The translations under genes were made by a program, and so were the position numbers. 64,000 nt of DNA, from contig NZ_MOBK01000010.1 of assembly GCF_003732265.1 (NCBI RefSeq), positions 186,001 through 250,000 of the forward strand, written 5' to 3'. Source of the DNA: Pseudomonas brassicacearum. GTDB lineage: Bacteria > Pseudomonadota > Gammaproteobacteria > Pseudomonadales > Pseudomonadaceae. The notes beneath the pieces are model-generated. The model was not told the DNA's origin. It ran no database searches and worked only from the letters and a program-made list of their open reading frames with translations. This document shows, piece after piece, positions 1 to 8,006 of the stretch (position 1 is the stretch's first letter; each line of letters starts with the position of its first letter).

Positions 1-40
1 GATGTTCTTGTAATAGGAGAGATAGTGAAGGAAAGGTTCA

Positions 41-904
41 ATGGATAGTGTTTCGGAAAACAGCAGATACAAATTATTAGGGTTTGACAATAGTAAAAGC
101 CTTGCCGTTATCATGATCGTTTCAACGGGGAAGGTCATAAAAATAAAGCTGAATGATTTGATGAAAAGTGATGTGGTGGATAATTTAAATAGAGCAGAAC
201 TAAAATCTGTGTACAGGAAGTTTTATTCCGGTGGTGCGGCGTTGACAGCATACGAAATAAATGACCGGCAAGAGAAGTCATGGATGACTTATGTGGCTCT
301 TAATTTGTTGCTTTTTGCGCTATATATCTTCACAAATGTTGCCGCAACAAAGCTGGTATACATAGAGTGGCTTGATATCGTTGTCACTCCAGGGGTTTTT
401 ATTTACCCGTTAACGTTTTTAATAGTTGATATGTTGAATGAGTTTTATGGGCTTAGGCTTGCGAGGAAAGCCATATTTTTTGCTTTTGCGAGTAATGCTT
501 TGATTACTGTTTTGTTAAGCACTACCAGCTTTCTTCCAGGTTTGTCAGGCTGGAAACTTGATGAACCATATAGCGAGGTCATGACTCATGTATCGTCTGT
601 GTTGGTGGCGTCTTCCATTTCCTTTATTTTTTCTGAATATGTAAATTCTTACTTGTTGAATAAAATAAAGCAGCTTACAAGCTCTAGGTTTTTATTCTTG
701 CGGGTTTTCTTAAGTACGTTTTTTGCGGTGATAATAGACAGTTTTATTTTTTGTTTTATAGCATTTTACGGAGCAATGACTAATGCCGAAATACTTAATA
801 TCGTTTATGTCCAGATTGCTATAAAAATGTGTTTCGCTGTCTTTAATATTTTGCCAGCCTACGGAGCAAGATCTCTATTTAAAAGGTATGTGGTTAACGT
901 CTGA
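41..904 (+). CDS. VUT-family (YhhQ-like) membrane transporter, probable 7-deazaguanine precursor importer
   Basis: The product is 287 residues. About 80 N-terminal soluble residues are followed by a membrane part with roughly six hydrophobic segments (from about residue 83 to 275). Known VUT/YhhQ proteins import queuosine precursors such as preQ0/preQ1. The membrane part fits that family, including the acidic DMLNEFYG stretch near residue 130. The soluble N-terminal extension is additional to the E. coli-type protein and has no function I can name. The ATG is preceded by an AAGGAAAGG ribosome site at a good distance. The gene is markedly AT-rich beside its GC-rich neighbours, which suggests acquisition by transfer. 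It converges on queC 40 bases away, and a precursor importer next to a precursor synthesis gene supports the assignment. Confidence 0.8.
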   Translation: MDSVSENSRYKLLGFDNSKSLAVIMIVSTGKVIKIKLNDLMKSDVVDNLNRAELKSVYRKFYSGGAALTAYEINDRQEKSWMTYVALNLLLFALYIFTNVAATKLVYIEWLDIVVTPGVFIYPLTFLIVDMLNEFYGLRLARKAIFFAFASNALITVLLSTTSFLPGLSGWKLDEPYSEVMTHVSSVLVASSISFIFSEYVNSYLLNKIKQLTSSRFLFLRVFLSTFFAVIIDSFIFCFIAFYGAMTNAEILNIVYVQIAIKMCFAVFNILPAYGARSLFKRYVVNV

Positions 905-911
905 GACTTGG

Positions 912-937
912 AAAAGGGGAAGTGCCACGGCTTCCCC
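912..937 (-). terminator. Rho-independent terminator of queC
   Basis: A perfect seven-base stem (GGGGAAG/CTTCCCC, 916-922 and 931-937) with an eight-base loop lies just past the queC stop. Read on the minus strand it is followed by TTTT (912-915). It sits between two convergent genes and may also slow transcription from the left, although the plus-strand side lacks a U-tract. Confidence 0.75.
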
Positions 938-944
938 TGGACGT

Positions 945-1646
945 TTACCATTTAATCTTTTGTTTGTTTTCCAGGCTTTCCAAAATCTTAGCCTTGTTCT
1001 CCAAAAACTCATTCAGCCCTTTCGCTCGAAGATTGCACGCGTCGCAATTCGCGCATCCAGTGCCAATTATTCCGTTGTAGCAGGTCAGTGTCTGGTGCTG
1101 AATCAATTCAAGCTTTCCATGCTGCTCCGCGAGAGCCCATGTTTCCGCCTTGTTCAACCACATGAGCGGCGTTTCAATGCGCAGTTTGTAGTCCATGCCC
1201 AGCTCAATGGCTATATGCAGAGCCCTGACAAATTCGTCGCGGCAATCCGGGTAGCCAGAGAAATCCGTCTCGCAAACACCTGTGATGACGGCCTCGGCCC
1301 GAACTTGATAGGCATAAATAGAGGCCAAGGTTAAAAACAGAATATTTCTACCGGGTACGAAAGTGCTTGGCAGGCTATTTCCAGAACTACCCACTCCAGG
1401 TACCGGAATGTTGTCACGCGTCAAACTACTGATAGCCAGTTCATTCAACAACGTAGCGTCCAGCAACTTGTGCACGGTCACGCCAAGCTCTTTCGAAAGC
1501 TGCTGCGCGACCTCGATTTCCGCGTGGTGGCGCTGGCCATAGTCGAACGTAATGCAGTGGATTTCATCGTAGCGCGGCAACGCGTGGATCAAGCAGGTGG
1601 TGGAGTCCTGCCCACCGCTGAAAACGATAACGGCTTTTGTAGTCAT
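945..1646 (-). CDS. queC: 7-cyano-7-deazaguanine (preQ0) synthase QueC
   Basis: QueC converts 7-carboxy-7-deazaguanine, ammonia and ATP to preQ0 in the queuosine pathway. The 233-residue product has the PP-loop motif FSGGQDS near residue 8. It also has the conserved stretches FVPGRNILFLTLA and GVCETDFSGYPDCRDEF, and the C-terminal zinc-binding cysteines (TCYNG...GCANCDACNLR). The start at 1646 aligns with the family N-terminus and has AAGGACG upstream. An in-frame start 14 codons earlier is possible but would add residues the family lacks. It is transcribed away from the aryl-polyene genes, with its own leader hairpin and terminator. In Pseudomonas I would expect queC beside queE, so a stand-alone copy next to a transporter may be a second copy. 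Confidence 0.93.
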   Translation of the reverse strand: MTTKAVIVFSGGQDSTTCLIHALPRYDEIHCITFDYGQRHHAEIEVAQQLSKELGVTVHKLLDATLLNELAISSLTRDNIPVPGVGSSGNSLPSTFVPGRNILFLTLASIYAYQVRAEAVITGVCETDFSGYPDCRDEFVRALHIAIELGMDYKLRIETPLMWLNKAETWALAEQHGKLELIQHQTLTCYNGIIGTGCANCDACNLRAKGLNEFLENKAKILESLENKQKIKW

Positions 1647-1664
1647 GGTTCGTTCGTCCTTGTG

Positions 1665-1688
1665 ATGCCCCGACATATCACGGGGCAT
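1665..1688 (-). promoter_or_regulatory. Leader hairpin ahead of queC
   Basis: A perfect eight-base inverted repeat (ATGCCCCG 1665-1672, CGGGGCAT 1681-1688) with an eight-base loop sits a few bases upstream of the queC ribosome binding site. It lacks a U-run, so it is not a terminator. I could not fit the leader to a preQ1 riboswitch consensus. A role in translational control is inference. Confidence 0.45.
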
Positions 1689-1806
1689 TGAACCTAGCGC
1701 AAAGCCTCAATTCTGGTTGTCGGACGTTTCCGAAATGATGTATTCCGGCTTCCCTTTATTTCATTTCTATTCTCGGAATGGAGGTGTGTTGAGCCCATTC
1801 TCCACC

Positions 1807-2598
1807 TCACTCAACCCGCACCAACTCCCCACGCAACGCCACCCCAGACACTTCCACCTTCGGCAAACACTGATAGCTCCTGCTATCGCTGCTCAAATCG
1901 CGTTTGCCAGCCGCCGCAATATTGATCACCGCATTGGCCCCGGCTTTTTTCGCCTTGCTCTGCAACGTCGCCAGCGTTGATTGCAGTGCCCGGAAGCAGG
2001 CGTCTTCATCCGACACTTCTTCGTTCTGGGTGATTCGGCTGCTGCTCACGGTGTTCAGCTTGCTGACGTTGGCCGGCAGCGCTTCTCCCGCCAGGTAGAA
2101 CTTGACGCTGCCGTCCAGCAAGCCGATTTCGGTAGCGCGTTTCACGCCTTCACGGAAGTTCTGGAAGGTGGGTTCGTAGGCGTTTTGCAGGGCGACGAGT
2201 TGGTCCCGGTCCGGGTCGGTGGCCAGTTGCTGGATCACGTCGTCACGCAGGTAGCTGATCCAGCGGTTGTAGGTGCCGTGGATCAAGCCGTCCTTGTAGT
2301 TCAGCCCGCGGCTGTCGCGGTAATCGATTTCGAACGAATTCGAGGTGTAAGGGATGTCGATTTCGGCGTGGTGATCACCGCGCACAGTGATGGCCGCTTT
2401 GATCAGGCCGGGCTGCGCCGACTGCACGGTCCATTCGCGTTCAATCAGCGAGGTGACGATGGCGCGGCTCATCCGGTCGTTGGTGAGGTCTTTGTCGGCC
2501 GTAAAGGTTTCCTTGGCGGTGTACACCGGGTTACCGGTGCAACCGCTCAGCGCTGCGGCCACGGTGAACAACGCGCCGATGCGCTGATACAGAGTCAT
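1807..2598 (-). CDS. Predicted outer-membrane lipoprotein at the end of the aryl-polyene run
   Basis: The product is 263 residues with a lipoprotein signal peptide ending in the lipobox LSGC (Cys20). The rest is soluble. Its C-terminal part (QSKAKKAGANAVINIAAAG) resembles the small heavy-metal-binding/YbjQ-like fold found in surface lipoproteins, but I cannot assign a function. It starts 26 bases downstream of the apeR-like ketosynthase on the same strand, so it is probably the last gene of that transcript. A role in anchoring or stabilising the pigment at the outer membrane is possible but is only inferred from position. Confidence 0.75.
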   Translation of the reverse strand: MTLYQRIGALFTVAAALSGCTGNPVYTAKETFTADKDLTNDRMSRAIVTSLIEREWTVQSAQPGLIKAAITVRGDHHAEIDIPYTSNSFEIDYRDSRGLNYKDGLIHGTYNRWISYLRDDVIQQLATDPDRDQLVALQNAYEPTFQNFREGVKRATEIGLLDGSVKFYLAGEALPANVSKLNTVSSSRITQNEEVSDEDACFRALQSTLATLQSKAKKAGANAVINIAAAGKRDLSSDSRSYQCLPKVEVSGVALRGELVRVE

Positions 2599-2624
2599 TC
2601 CTTTTACTCCAAAGGTGTTTCAGG

Positions 2625-3851
2625 TCAGTGCCAGCGACGGAAGATCAACGAGGTGTTGACGCCACCAAACGCGAAATTGTTGTTCATCACGTATTCATTG
2701 CTCATTTGCCGGAACTCGCCGCGCAAGTAATCGAGCTTGCCGCAATGCGGATCGACCTCGTCGAGGTTCAACGTGTGTGCATACAAATCACGGTTCATCA
2801 TTTCGATGCTGAACCAGGACTCCAGTGCACCGCAGGCGCCCAGGGTGTGGCCGAGGAAGCTTTTCTGCGAGCTGATCGGCATGTGTTCGCCGAACAACGC
2901 ACTGGTTGCCAGTGTTTCGGCAATGTCGCCTTGTTCTGTAGCGGTGCCGTGACCGTTTACGTAGCCGATGTCCGACGGTTGCAGCCCGGCGTCTTCCAGG
3001 GCGAGCTCCATGGCCCGGCGCATGGTCAGTTGTTCAGGGCGCGTGGTGTGCTGGCCGTCGGCGTTGCTGCCGAAGCCGACGAGTTCGGCGTGGATGCGCG
3101 CGCCGCGAGCCAGTGCGTGTTCCAGCTCTTCAAGCACTAGCATGCCGCCGCCTTCACCAATCACCAGGCCGTCGCGGCCCTTGTCATAAGGACGAGGGGT
3201 GGATTGCGGGGCGTCGTTTTTCAGGCTGGTGGCGTACAGCGCGTCGAAGACCATGGCTTCGGTCGGGCACAGCTCTTCGGCGCCGCCCGCCAGCATCAGC
3301 GGTAGACGGCCGAACTTGATCGATTCGTAGGCGTAACCGATGCCCTGGCTGCCGCTGGTGCAGGCACTCGACGTCGGGATCAAACGGCCGGTAAGGCCGA
3401 AGAAGATGCTGATGTTCGCTGCGGTGGTGTGCGGCATCATCCGCACGTAGGAGTTGGCGTTCAGGCCTTCGGCCACAGAGTTGAGCAGCATGTTGCCGAA
3501 TGCCTTGATCTCGTCGGTGCTGCCGGTGGACGAGCCACACGCGACGCCCATGCGCCCGTCCTTGATCGACTCGTCGCCCAGCAGTCCGGCATCGGCCAGC
3601 GCTTGCTCGGCCGCGCCCACGGCGAGCCGCGACACCCGGCCCATGCTGCGCAATTGCTTGCGGGTCCAGTGGCTCGGGACTTTGAAGTCATCGATCGGGC
3701 CGGCCAGGCGCGTGTTGAGTTCGGTAAAGCGATCCCACTCGTCCATCCGGCGAATGCCGCTGCGGTTGGCCGCGAAGTGGCCGGCGATGGTGTCCCAGTC
3801 GCTGCCAAGGGACGTGATGCCGGCCATGCCGGTGACGACAACGCGTTTCAT
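2625..3851 (-). CDS. apeR: Aryl-polyene beta-ketoacyl-ACP synthase (second KS, ApeR-type)
   Basis: This is a condensing enzyme of the FabF fold, 408 residues, that joins acyl and malonyl units on the carrier protein. The complete Cys-His-His triad is present: Cys164 in SSACTSGS, His301 in NGHGTAT and His335 in FLGHTLG. The glycine-rich NNNFAFGGVN stretch near the C-terminus is typical. I chose the ATG at 3851 because it overlaps the stop of the ketoreductase (TGATG, translational coupling). A GTG two codons upstream is the alternative. It is the last biosynthetic gene of the cluster, following ketosynthase, dehydratase and ketoreductase in the order usually named apeO-P-Q-R. Its exact chain-length role is not visible in sequence. 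Confidence 0.92.
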   Translation of the reverse strand: MKRVVVTGMAGITSLGSDWDTIAGHFAANRSGIRRMDEWDRFTELNTRLAGPIDDFKVPSHWTRKQLRSMGRVSRLAVGAAEQALADAGLLGDESIKDGRMGVACGSSTGSTDEIKAFGNMLLNSVAEGLNANSYVRMMPHTTAANISIFFGLTGRLIPTSSACTSGSQGIGYAYESIKFGRLPLMLAGGAEELCPTEAMVFDALYATSLKNDAPQSTPRPYDKGRDGLVIGEGGGMLVLEELEHALARGARIHAELVGFGSNADGQHTTRPEQLTMRRAMELALEDAGLQPSDIGYVNGHGTATEQGDIAETLATSALFGEHMPISSQKSFLGHTLGACGALESWFSIEMMNRDLYAHTLNLDEVDPHCGKLDYLRGEFRQMSNEYVMNNNFAFGGVNTSLIFRRWH

Positions 3852-4579
3852 CAGCACAGGCCTCCATTGACGGCCAGAACCTGCCGGGTGATGTACGACG
3901 CTTCCGCCGACATCAGGAAATTCACCGCGCCGGCCACCTCTTCCGGGGTGCCCATGCGTTGTGCGGGGATCATTTTCATCAGTTCTTCCACGGGCACGTT
4001 TTCGTCGAGCATGGCGGTGTCGATCAGGCCGGGCGCGACACAGTTGACGGTGATTTTGCGTTTGCCCAATTCAATCGCCAGCGCCTTGGCCGCGCCGATC
4101 AGACCAGCCTTTGAAGCGCTGTAGTTAACCTGGCCACGATTGCCGATCAACCCCGACACCGAGGTGATGCAGACAATTCGCCCGGCGGCGCGACGACGGA
4201 TCATCGGCATCATCACCGGGTGCAGCACGTTGTAGAAACCATCGAGGTTGGTGCGCATCACCACATCCCAATCATCCTCGCTCAGCGCCGGAAAAGCACC
4301 GTCGCGGGTCAGGCCGGCGTTGAGCACGACGCCATAATAGGCGCCGTGGGCTTCAACGTCGGCTTCAAGAATGGCTTTGCAGCTGGCGCGGTCGGAGACG
4401 TCGAATTGCAGGACGCGTGCATGGCGGCCCAAGGCTTCGATTTCGCCTTTTACGGTCATGGCGTCCGCCAGACCGCTGCGGCAATGCAGCACGATGTCGT
4501 GCCCGGCCTGAGCCAGGCGCAGGGCGATGGCGCGGCCGATGCCACGGCTGGAACCGGTGACCAGTACGGATTCAGTCAT
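3851..4579 (-). CDS. apeQ: Aryl-polyene 3-ketoacyl-ACP reductase (FabG-like, ApeQ-type)
   Basis: A short-chain dehydrogenase/reductase of 242 residues that reduces the beta-keto group on the carrier protein using NADPH. Visible motifs are the cofactor loop TGSSRGIG (residues 8-15), NAG (87-89), the catalytic Asn111, the ITSVSG serine (Ser140) and YSASK with Tyr153 and Lys157. The length matches FabG. Its start overlaps the dehydratase stop by four bases and its stop overlaps the next ketosynthase start, so it is translated as part of the operon. Confidence 0.94.
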   Translation of the reverse strand: MTESVLVTGSSRGIGRAIALRLAQAGHDIVLHCRSGLADAMTVKGEIEALGRHARVLQFDVSDRASCKAILEADVEAHGAYYGVVLNAGLTRDGAFPALSEDDWDVVMRTNLDGFYNVLHPVMMPMIRRRAAGRIVCITSVSGLIGNRGQVNYSASKAGLIGAAKALAIELGKRKITVNCVAPGLIDTAMLDENVPVEELMKMIPAQRMGTPEEVAGAVNFLMSAEASYITRQVLAVNGGLC

Positions 4580-5037
4580 GACTGGACTCCTTCGGGTTCA
4601 TGAAGATATTGAGCGGCCTGAGGCGGACGAAACACGTTCAGGCGTGCGCTGGCGTGGATGCCGGGAGCGTTGATATGGCATTCGAACACGCCCATGCCGT
4701 TATCGTCTTCCAGCGAGCGAATGCCGTGGATGGTCAGTTCGGTGCCGGCCGGGAAGTGCTCGACGTTGCACTCGAATTTACGGCTGCCGAGCAGAAAGCC
4801 CAACGCCACCGCATCACCGCGCTGTCGCGCATGGCAACCAGCGTAGGCGGCGACGCTCTGGGCCATTATTTCAATGCCGACCCAGGCCGGCAGGCTGCCG
4901 TCGGGACGGTTGAACAAGCCGTCGGGTCTGACGGTGAGGCGGGTGTGAATCTGCTCGTCGTCGAACGCGAGGATCTGCTCGATCAGGATCATGTCGCCAG
5001 CGTGGGGCAGCAACTCGGCGAGCGGCCAGTCAATCAT
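4576..5037 (-). CDS. apeP: Hot-dog 3-hydroxyacyl-ACP dehydratase (ApeP-type)
   Basis: A 153-residue single hot-dog-fold protein. The PHAGDM stretch (His12) and the VGIEIMAQ helix (Glu57) resemble the FabZ/FabA-like dehydratases of aryl-polyene clusters, which remove water after ketoreduction to build the conjugated chain. In studied systems ApeP pairs with ApeI. Here the ApeI-like partner appears to be the C-terminal domain of the AMP-ligase at 15867-17549. The ATG at 5037 overlaps the preceding ketosynthase stop (ATGA). A longer reading from 5145 would run deep into that gene and is rejected. Confidence 0.88.
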   Translation of the reverse strand: MIDWPLAELLPHAGDMILIEQILAFDDEQIHTRLTVRPDGLFNRPDGSLPAWVGIEIMAQSVAAYAGCHARQRGDAVALGFLLGSRKFECNVEHFPAGTELTIHGIRSLEDDNGMGVFECHINAPGIHASARLNVFRPPQAAQYLHEPEGVQS

Positions 5038-6230
5038 GGTGCATCTCCGATAATCAGGCTGACGTTGTTGCCACCGAAAGCAAAGGAATTGCTCATCAGG
5101 TAGCGAGGTGCAATGGACGTCAGGCGATCCGCCGGGGTCACCCAATGCAGTGCTGGCAAACTCGGGTCGGGCTGGCCGTCCCAGAGATGAGGTGCGAGTG
5201 CGTGGTCGCGATTGTCCGGGCCCAGGCTCAGCCAGCAGAACGCGGCTTCCAGCGCGCCGGCAGCGCCGAGGGTGTGACCGGTCATCGGCTTGGTCGACGA
5301 GCAGGGCACGCCTTGCGGGAACAGTGCTGCCACGGCGAGGCTTTCCATCGCGTCGTTATGCTGGGTCGCGGTGCCGTGCAGGTTCAGGTAATGGATCTGC
5401 TGCGGTTGCAGGTTGGCCCGGTTCAGGGCTTTGCTCATGGCTTGCAGGGCACCACGGCCGCTCGGTTCCGGCGCAGAGATATGGTGCGCATCGGAGCTCG
5501 CGCCGCTGCCGAGCAGGGCGATGGACTGGCCATCTCCCGCGCTTTTGGTCATTAGGAACAACACGGCCGCTTCACCGATGTTGATGCCGTTGCGGTTGAC
5601 CGAAAACGGATTGCAGCGCTGCCCGGACACTGCTTCCAGGGCCGAGAAGCCGTTGAGGGTCAGTTTGCACAAGCTGTCGACGCCGCCGCATAACACCGCG
5701 TCGCACAGGCCTAGGTCGAGCAGGCGCTGGGCACTCATCAGCGCCCGGGCGCTGGAGGTGCAGGCGGTGGAGATCACATAGGCCGGGCCACTCAATTGCA
5801 GCCAGTCGGCCAGGAAGTTGGCCGGTGCACCGAGTTCCTGTTGCTGATAGTCGTACTCGGCAGGGAATTCATGTTCGCGGATGTAATGGGCCAACCCACG
5901 GCTGGCCTCATCGATGCCCGAGGTGCTGGTGCCCAGAATCACGCCGATGCGGTCACGGCCGTAGGTCTGGATCGCCTGATCAATCTCGTCGCGGATTTGC
6001 AGCGCGGCGTCCATCAGCAGTTGGTTGTTGCGAGTGTCTTGCACTTTCAACTCAAACGGAATCGACGGCAGTTCGCCGCTCACCGCCGCCACCGGCAAGG
6101 CGCGCTCTGGCACCCAGCCGGTTTCGACGCGCAGGCCTGAGCAATCGCCGGCAAACAGGTTGGCGGCGACTTCGCGTTTGCCACGACCCAATGCGCAGAT
6201 CACCCCGAGGGCATTCAAATAGGCGGTCAT
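5034..6230 (-). CDS. apeO: Aryl-polyene beta-ketoacyl-ACP synthase (main KS, ApeO-type)
   Basis: A 398-residue FabF-like condensing enzyme with an intact triad: Cys157 in STACTSS, His285 in NLHGTAT and His319 in TGHTLG. The NSFAFGGNN stretch closes the fold. In characterised aryl-polyene systems the ApeO ketosynthase works as a heterodimer with the chain-length-factor-like ApeC. The apeC-type gene is the first gene of this cluster (19378-20103). Start and stop both overlap neighbouring genes by four bases (ATGA), indicating coupled translation. Confidence 0.92.
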   Translation of the reverse strand: MTAYLNALGVICALGRGKREVAANLFAGDCSGLRVETGWVPERALPVAAVSGELPSIPFELKVQDTRNNQLLMDAALQIRDEIDQAIQTYGRDRIGVILGTSTSGIDEASRGLAHYIREHEFPAEYDYQQQELGAPANFLADWLQLSGPAYVISTACTSSARALMSAQRLLDLGLCDAVLCGGVDSLCKLTLNGFSALEAVSGQRCNPFSVNRNGINIGEAAVLFLMTKSAGDGQSIALLGSGASSDAHHISAPEPSGRGALQAMSKALNRANLQPQQIHYLNLHGTATQHNDAMESLAVAALFPQGVPCSSTKPMTGHTLGAAGALEAAFCWLSLGPDNRDHALAPHLWDGQPDPSLPALHWVTPADRLTSIAPRYLMSNSFAFGGNNVSLIIGDAP

Positions 6231-6709
6231 GGTGCTTCCCCGCTCAGCGGCGTGACTTCATAGCGGGGCCCCTTGGGCAGGTTCAATTCAAAGGTCATGG
6301 GTTGTGAATAAAGAACGTCCCAGTGTGTGGGCAGGGAACGTTGCCTGCCGTGCTGCCACGCGGTGGGGTAGTTGCCCGCCAGTTCATCTTTTGGGGTCAG
6401 GGCAAACAGCAACGCGGCGAACAGCTCCCGGGCTTCCGGGTTGGGCGGCAACAGACCATCGGAATGCCACTGGCCATCGATCAGTTTCTGCCGCGCTTGT
6501 GGAATGCCCAGCAAATCCATCATCGACCAGCGAAGCCCCGTCTCTTCATGCTGGATCACCAATACCCAGTCCTGACGTTGCGCGGCCTCCAGGCGCTGGA
6601 TGTGCAATTGCAGCGGCAACGTCAGCTTCGGGATGTGCTCGGGCAGCGGTGCCTGGCTGGCGCAAGCGCTCAGCAACAGCAGGCAGCCCAGGAGCAGAAA
6701 ACGGGTCAT
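6227..6709 (-). CDS. DUF3261-type lipoprotein of the aryl-polyene cluster
   Basis: A 160-residue product with a signal peptide and lipobox LSAC (Cys16), so it is expected to be lipidated and probably kept at the outer membrane. The soluble part looks like the DUF3261 family, which recurs in aryl-polyene gene clusters beside the exporter and LolA-like protein, although its molecular role is unknown. It starts 49 bases downstream of the flavoprotein gene and overlaps the next ketosynthase start by four bases. Placement with the MMPL exporter, LolA-like carrier and antiporter-like gene suggests a part in moving or anchoring the finished pigment. Confidence 0.8.
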   Translation of the reverse strand: MTRFLLLGCLLLLSACASQAPLPEHIPKLTLPLQLHIQRLEAAQRQDWVLVIQHEETGLRWSMMDLLGIPQARQKLIDGQWHSDGLLPPNPEARELFAALLFALTPKDELAGNYPTAWQHGRQRSLPTHWDVLYSQPMTFELNLPKGPRYEVTPLSGEAP

Positions 6710-6758
6710 CAGGCATTACCTTCAAGGGAGTTGCACCGCAAACAGGCGGTCCTGTCAT

Positions 6759-8006
6759 TCATGTGACATCTCTGGCGCAGAGTTCTGATAACACCCGCAG
6801 CCGACGCTTGGGTTCACTGACGAACGGGTTGCGTTCGTCCCAGGCATAACCGGCGAGAATCGCGCTGATCATGCGACGAATGTCCGGCGAGCTGCCTGGA
6901 TGGTAGATCACATCCTGGAAGGTCCCGGCGTACCAGCCCTCGACGTAGCAGCGGAAGGTGTCGACGCCACGCTTAAGCGGTTCGGCGAACTCGGTCTGCC
7001 AGTCGACGCTTTCCCCTTGCAGCTGACGATGCAACACGCCAGCGGCCATGCTCGCCGAGCGCATGGCGATGGTCACGCCGGAGGAGAACACCGGGTCGAG
7101 GAATTCCGCGGCGTTGCCGAGCAGCGCAAAGCCCGGGCCGTGCAAGGTTTTGACGTTGGCCGAGTAGCCGCCGATGGTGCGCGCGGGCGTGTCCCACACG
7201 GCATTTTTCAGTACGCCCGCCAGGCTTGGGGTTTCAGCGATGAACCCGCGCAGGCAGTCGTCCAGATTCTCCATGCGGCCTTCGAAATGTTCCGCGGCCG
7301 CGACCACACCCACCGAGCAACGACCGTTGCTGAACGGGATGGTCCAGAACCAGATGTCGCGATGGATCGGGTGAGTGGTAATGAGGATTTTTTCCCGCTC
7401 GAAGGACGGGCTGTCGATGTGGTCTTCGATGTGGGTAAACACGGCCTGGCGCACCGGGAAATTCGACGGCGCTTCAAGGTCCAGCAAGCGCGGCAGCACA
7501 CGACCGTAGCCGCTGGCATCGAGCACGAAATCGGCTTCGATGCGGTACTGGCTGCCGTCTTCGCGTAGCACCTCGAGTTGCGGCTTCGACAAGTCGAAAT
7601 CGACGCTGACGATGGCTTCGCCGTAACGCACTTCTACGCCTTGCAGCGCCGCCTGATCGGCCAGCAACTTGTCGAAATCGGCGCGCTGCACCTGGAATGT
7701 GGTCGGCTTGCCATGGCTGAACGTGTCGCCAAAATCGAAGGCGCTGTACTGCTCGCCCCAGGCGAACGCGGCGCCGTTTTTAAGCTGGAAACCGGCAGCG
7801 TTCACGGCCTCGAGCATGCCGGCTTCTTCAACGAAGTCCAGGCAATGCGACAACAGGCTCTCGCCGATGGAAAACCGCGGGAAGTGCTGGCGCTCGATCA
7901 TCAGCACGTCGTGACCGTTACGCTTGAGCAGCGCGGCAGCGATGGCGCCCGAGGGCCCCGCGCCGATGACGACGACCTGGCGACGTTGCAATTCAACTGT
8001 TGGCAC
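6759..8006 (-). CDS. FAD-dependent oxidoreductase resembling flavin-dependent halogenases
   Basis: A 415-residue flavoprotein. It has the dinucleotide-binding GAGPSG (residues 15-20), a second FAD contact GNAAEFLDPVFSSG (297-310) and the overall layout of the tryptophan-halogenase-like family. Two features diagnostic of flavin halogenases can be read: a W-x-W-x-I-P motif (Trp219, Trp221, Ile223, Pro224), and a lysine (Lys76) in FQLKNGAAF at the place where phenol/pyrrole halogenases carry their catalytic lysine. Brominated aryl polyenes (xanthomonadins) are known, so halogenation of the aryl head is plausible. Related family members are reported as plain oxidoreductases, so the activity stays open. 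The gene overlaps the antiporter-like gene by 14 bases and is clearly operonic. Confidence 0.75.
   Translation of the reverse strand: MPTVELQRRQVVVIGAGPSGAIAAALLKRNGHDVLMIERQHFPRFSIGESLLSHCLDFVEEAGMLEAVNAAGFQLKNGAAFAWGEQYSAFDFGDTFSHGKPTTFQVQRADFDKLLADQAALQGVEVRYGEAIVSVDFDLSKPQLEVLREDGSQYRIEADFVLDASGYGRVLPRLLDLEAPSNFPVRQAVFTHIEDHIDSPSFEREKILITTHPIHRDIWFWTIPFSNGRCSVGVVAAAEHFEGRMENLDDCLRGFIAETPSLAGVLKNAVWDTPARTIGGYSANVKTLHGPGFALLGNAAEFLDPVFSSGVTIAMRSASMAAGVLHRQLQGESVDWQTEFAEPLKRGVDTFRCYVEGWYAGTFQDVIYHPGSSPDIRRMISAILAGYAWDERNPFVSEPKRRLRVLSELCARDVT

Noticed and set aside
1647..1806. preQ1 riboswitch ahead of queC
   Set aside because: There is a hairpin, but I could not find the A-rich tail and pseudoknot pairing of preQ1-I or the larger preQ1-II fold.
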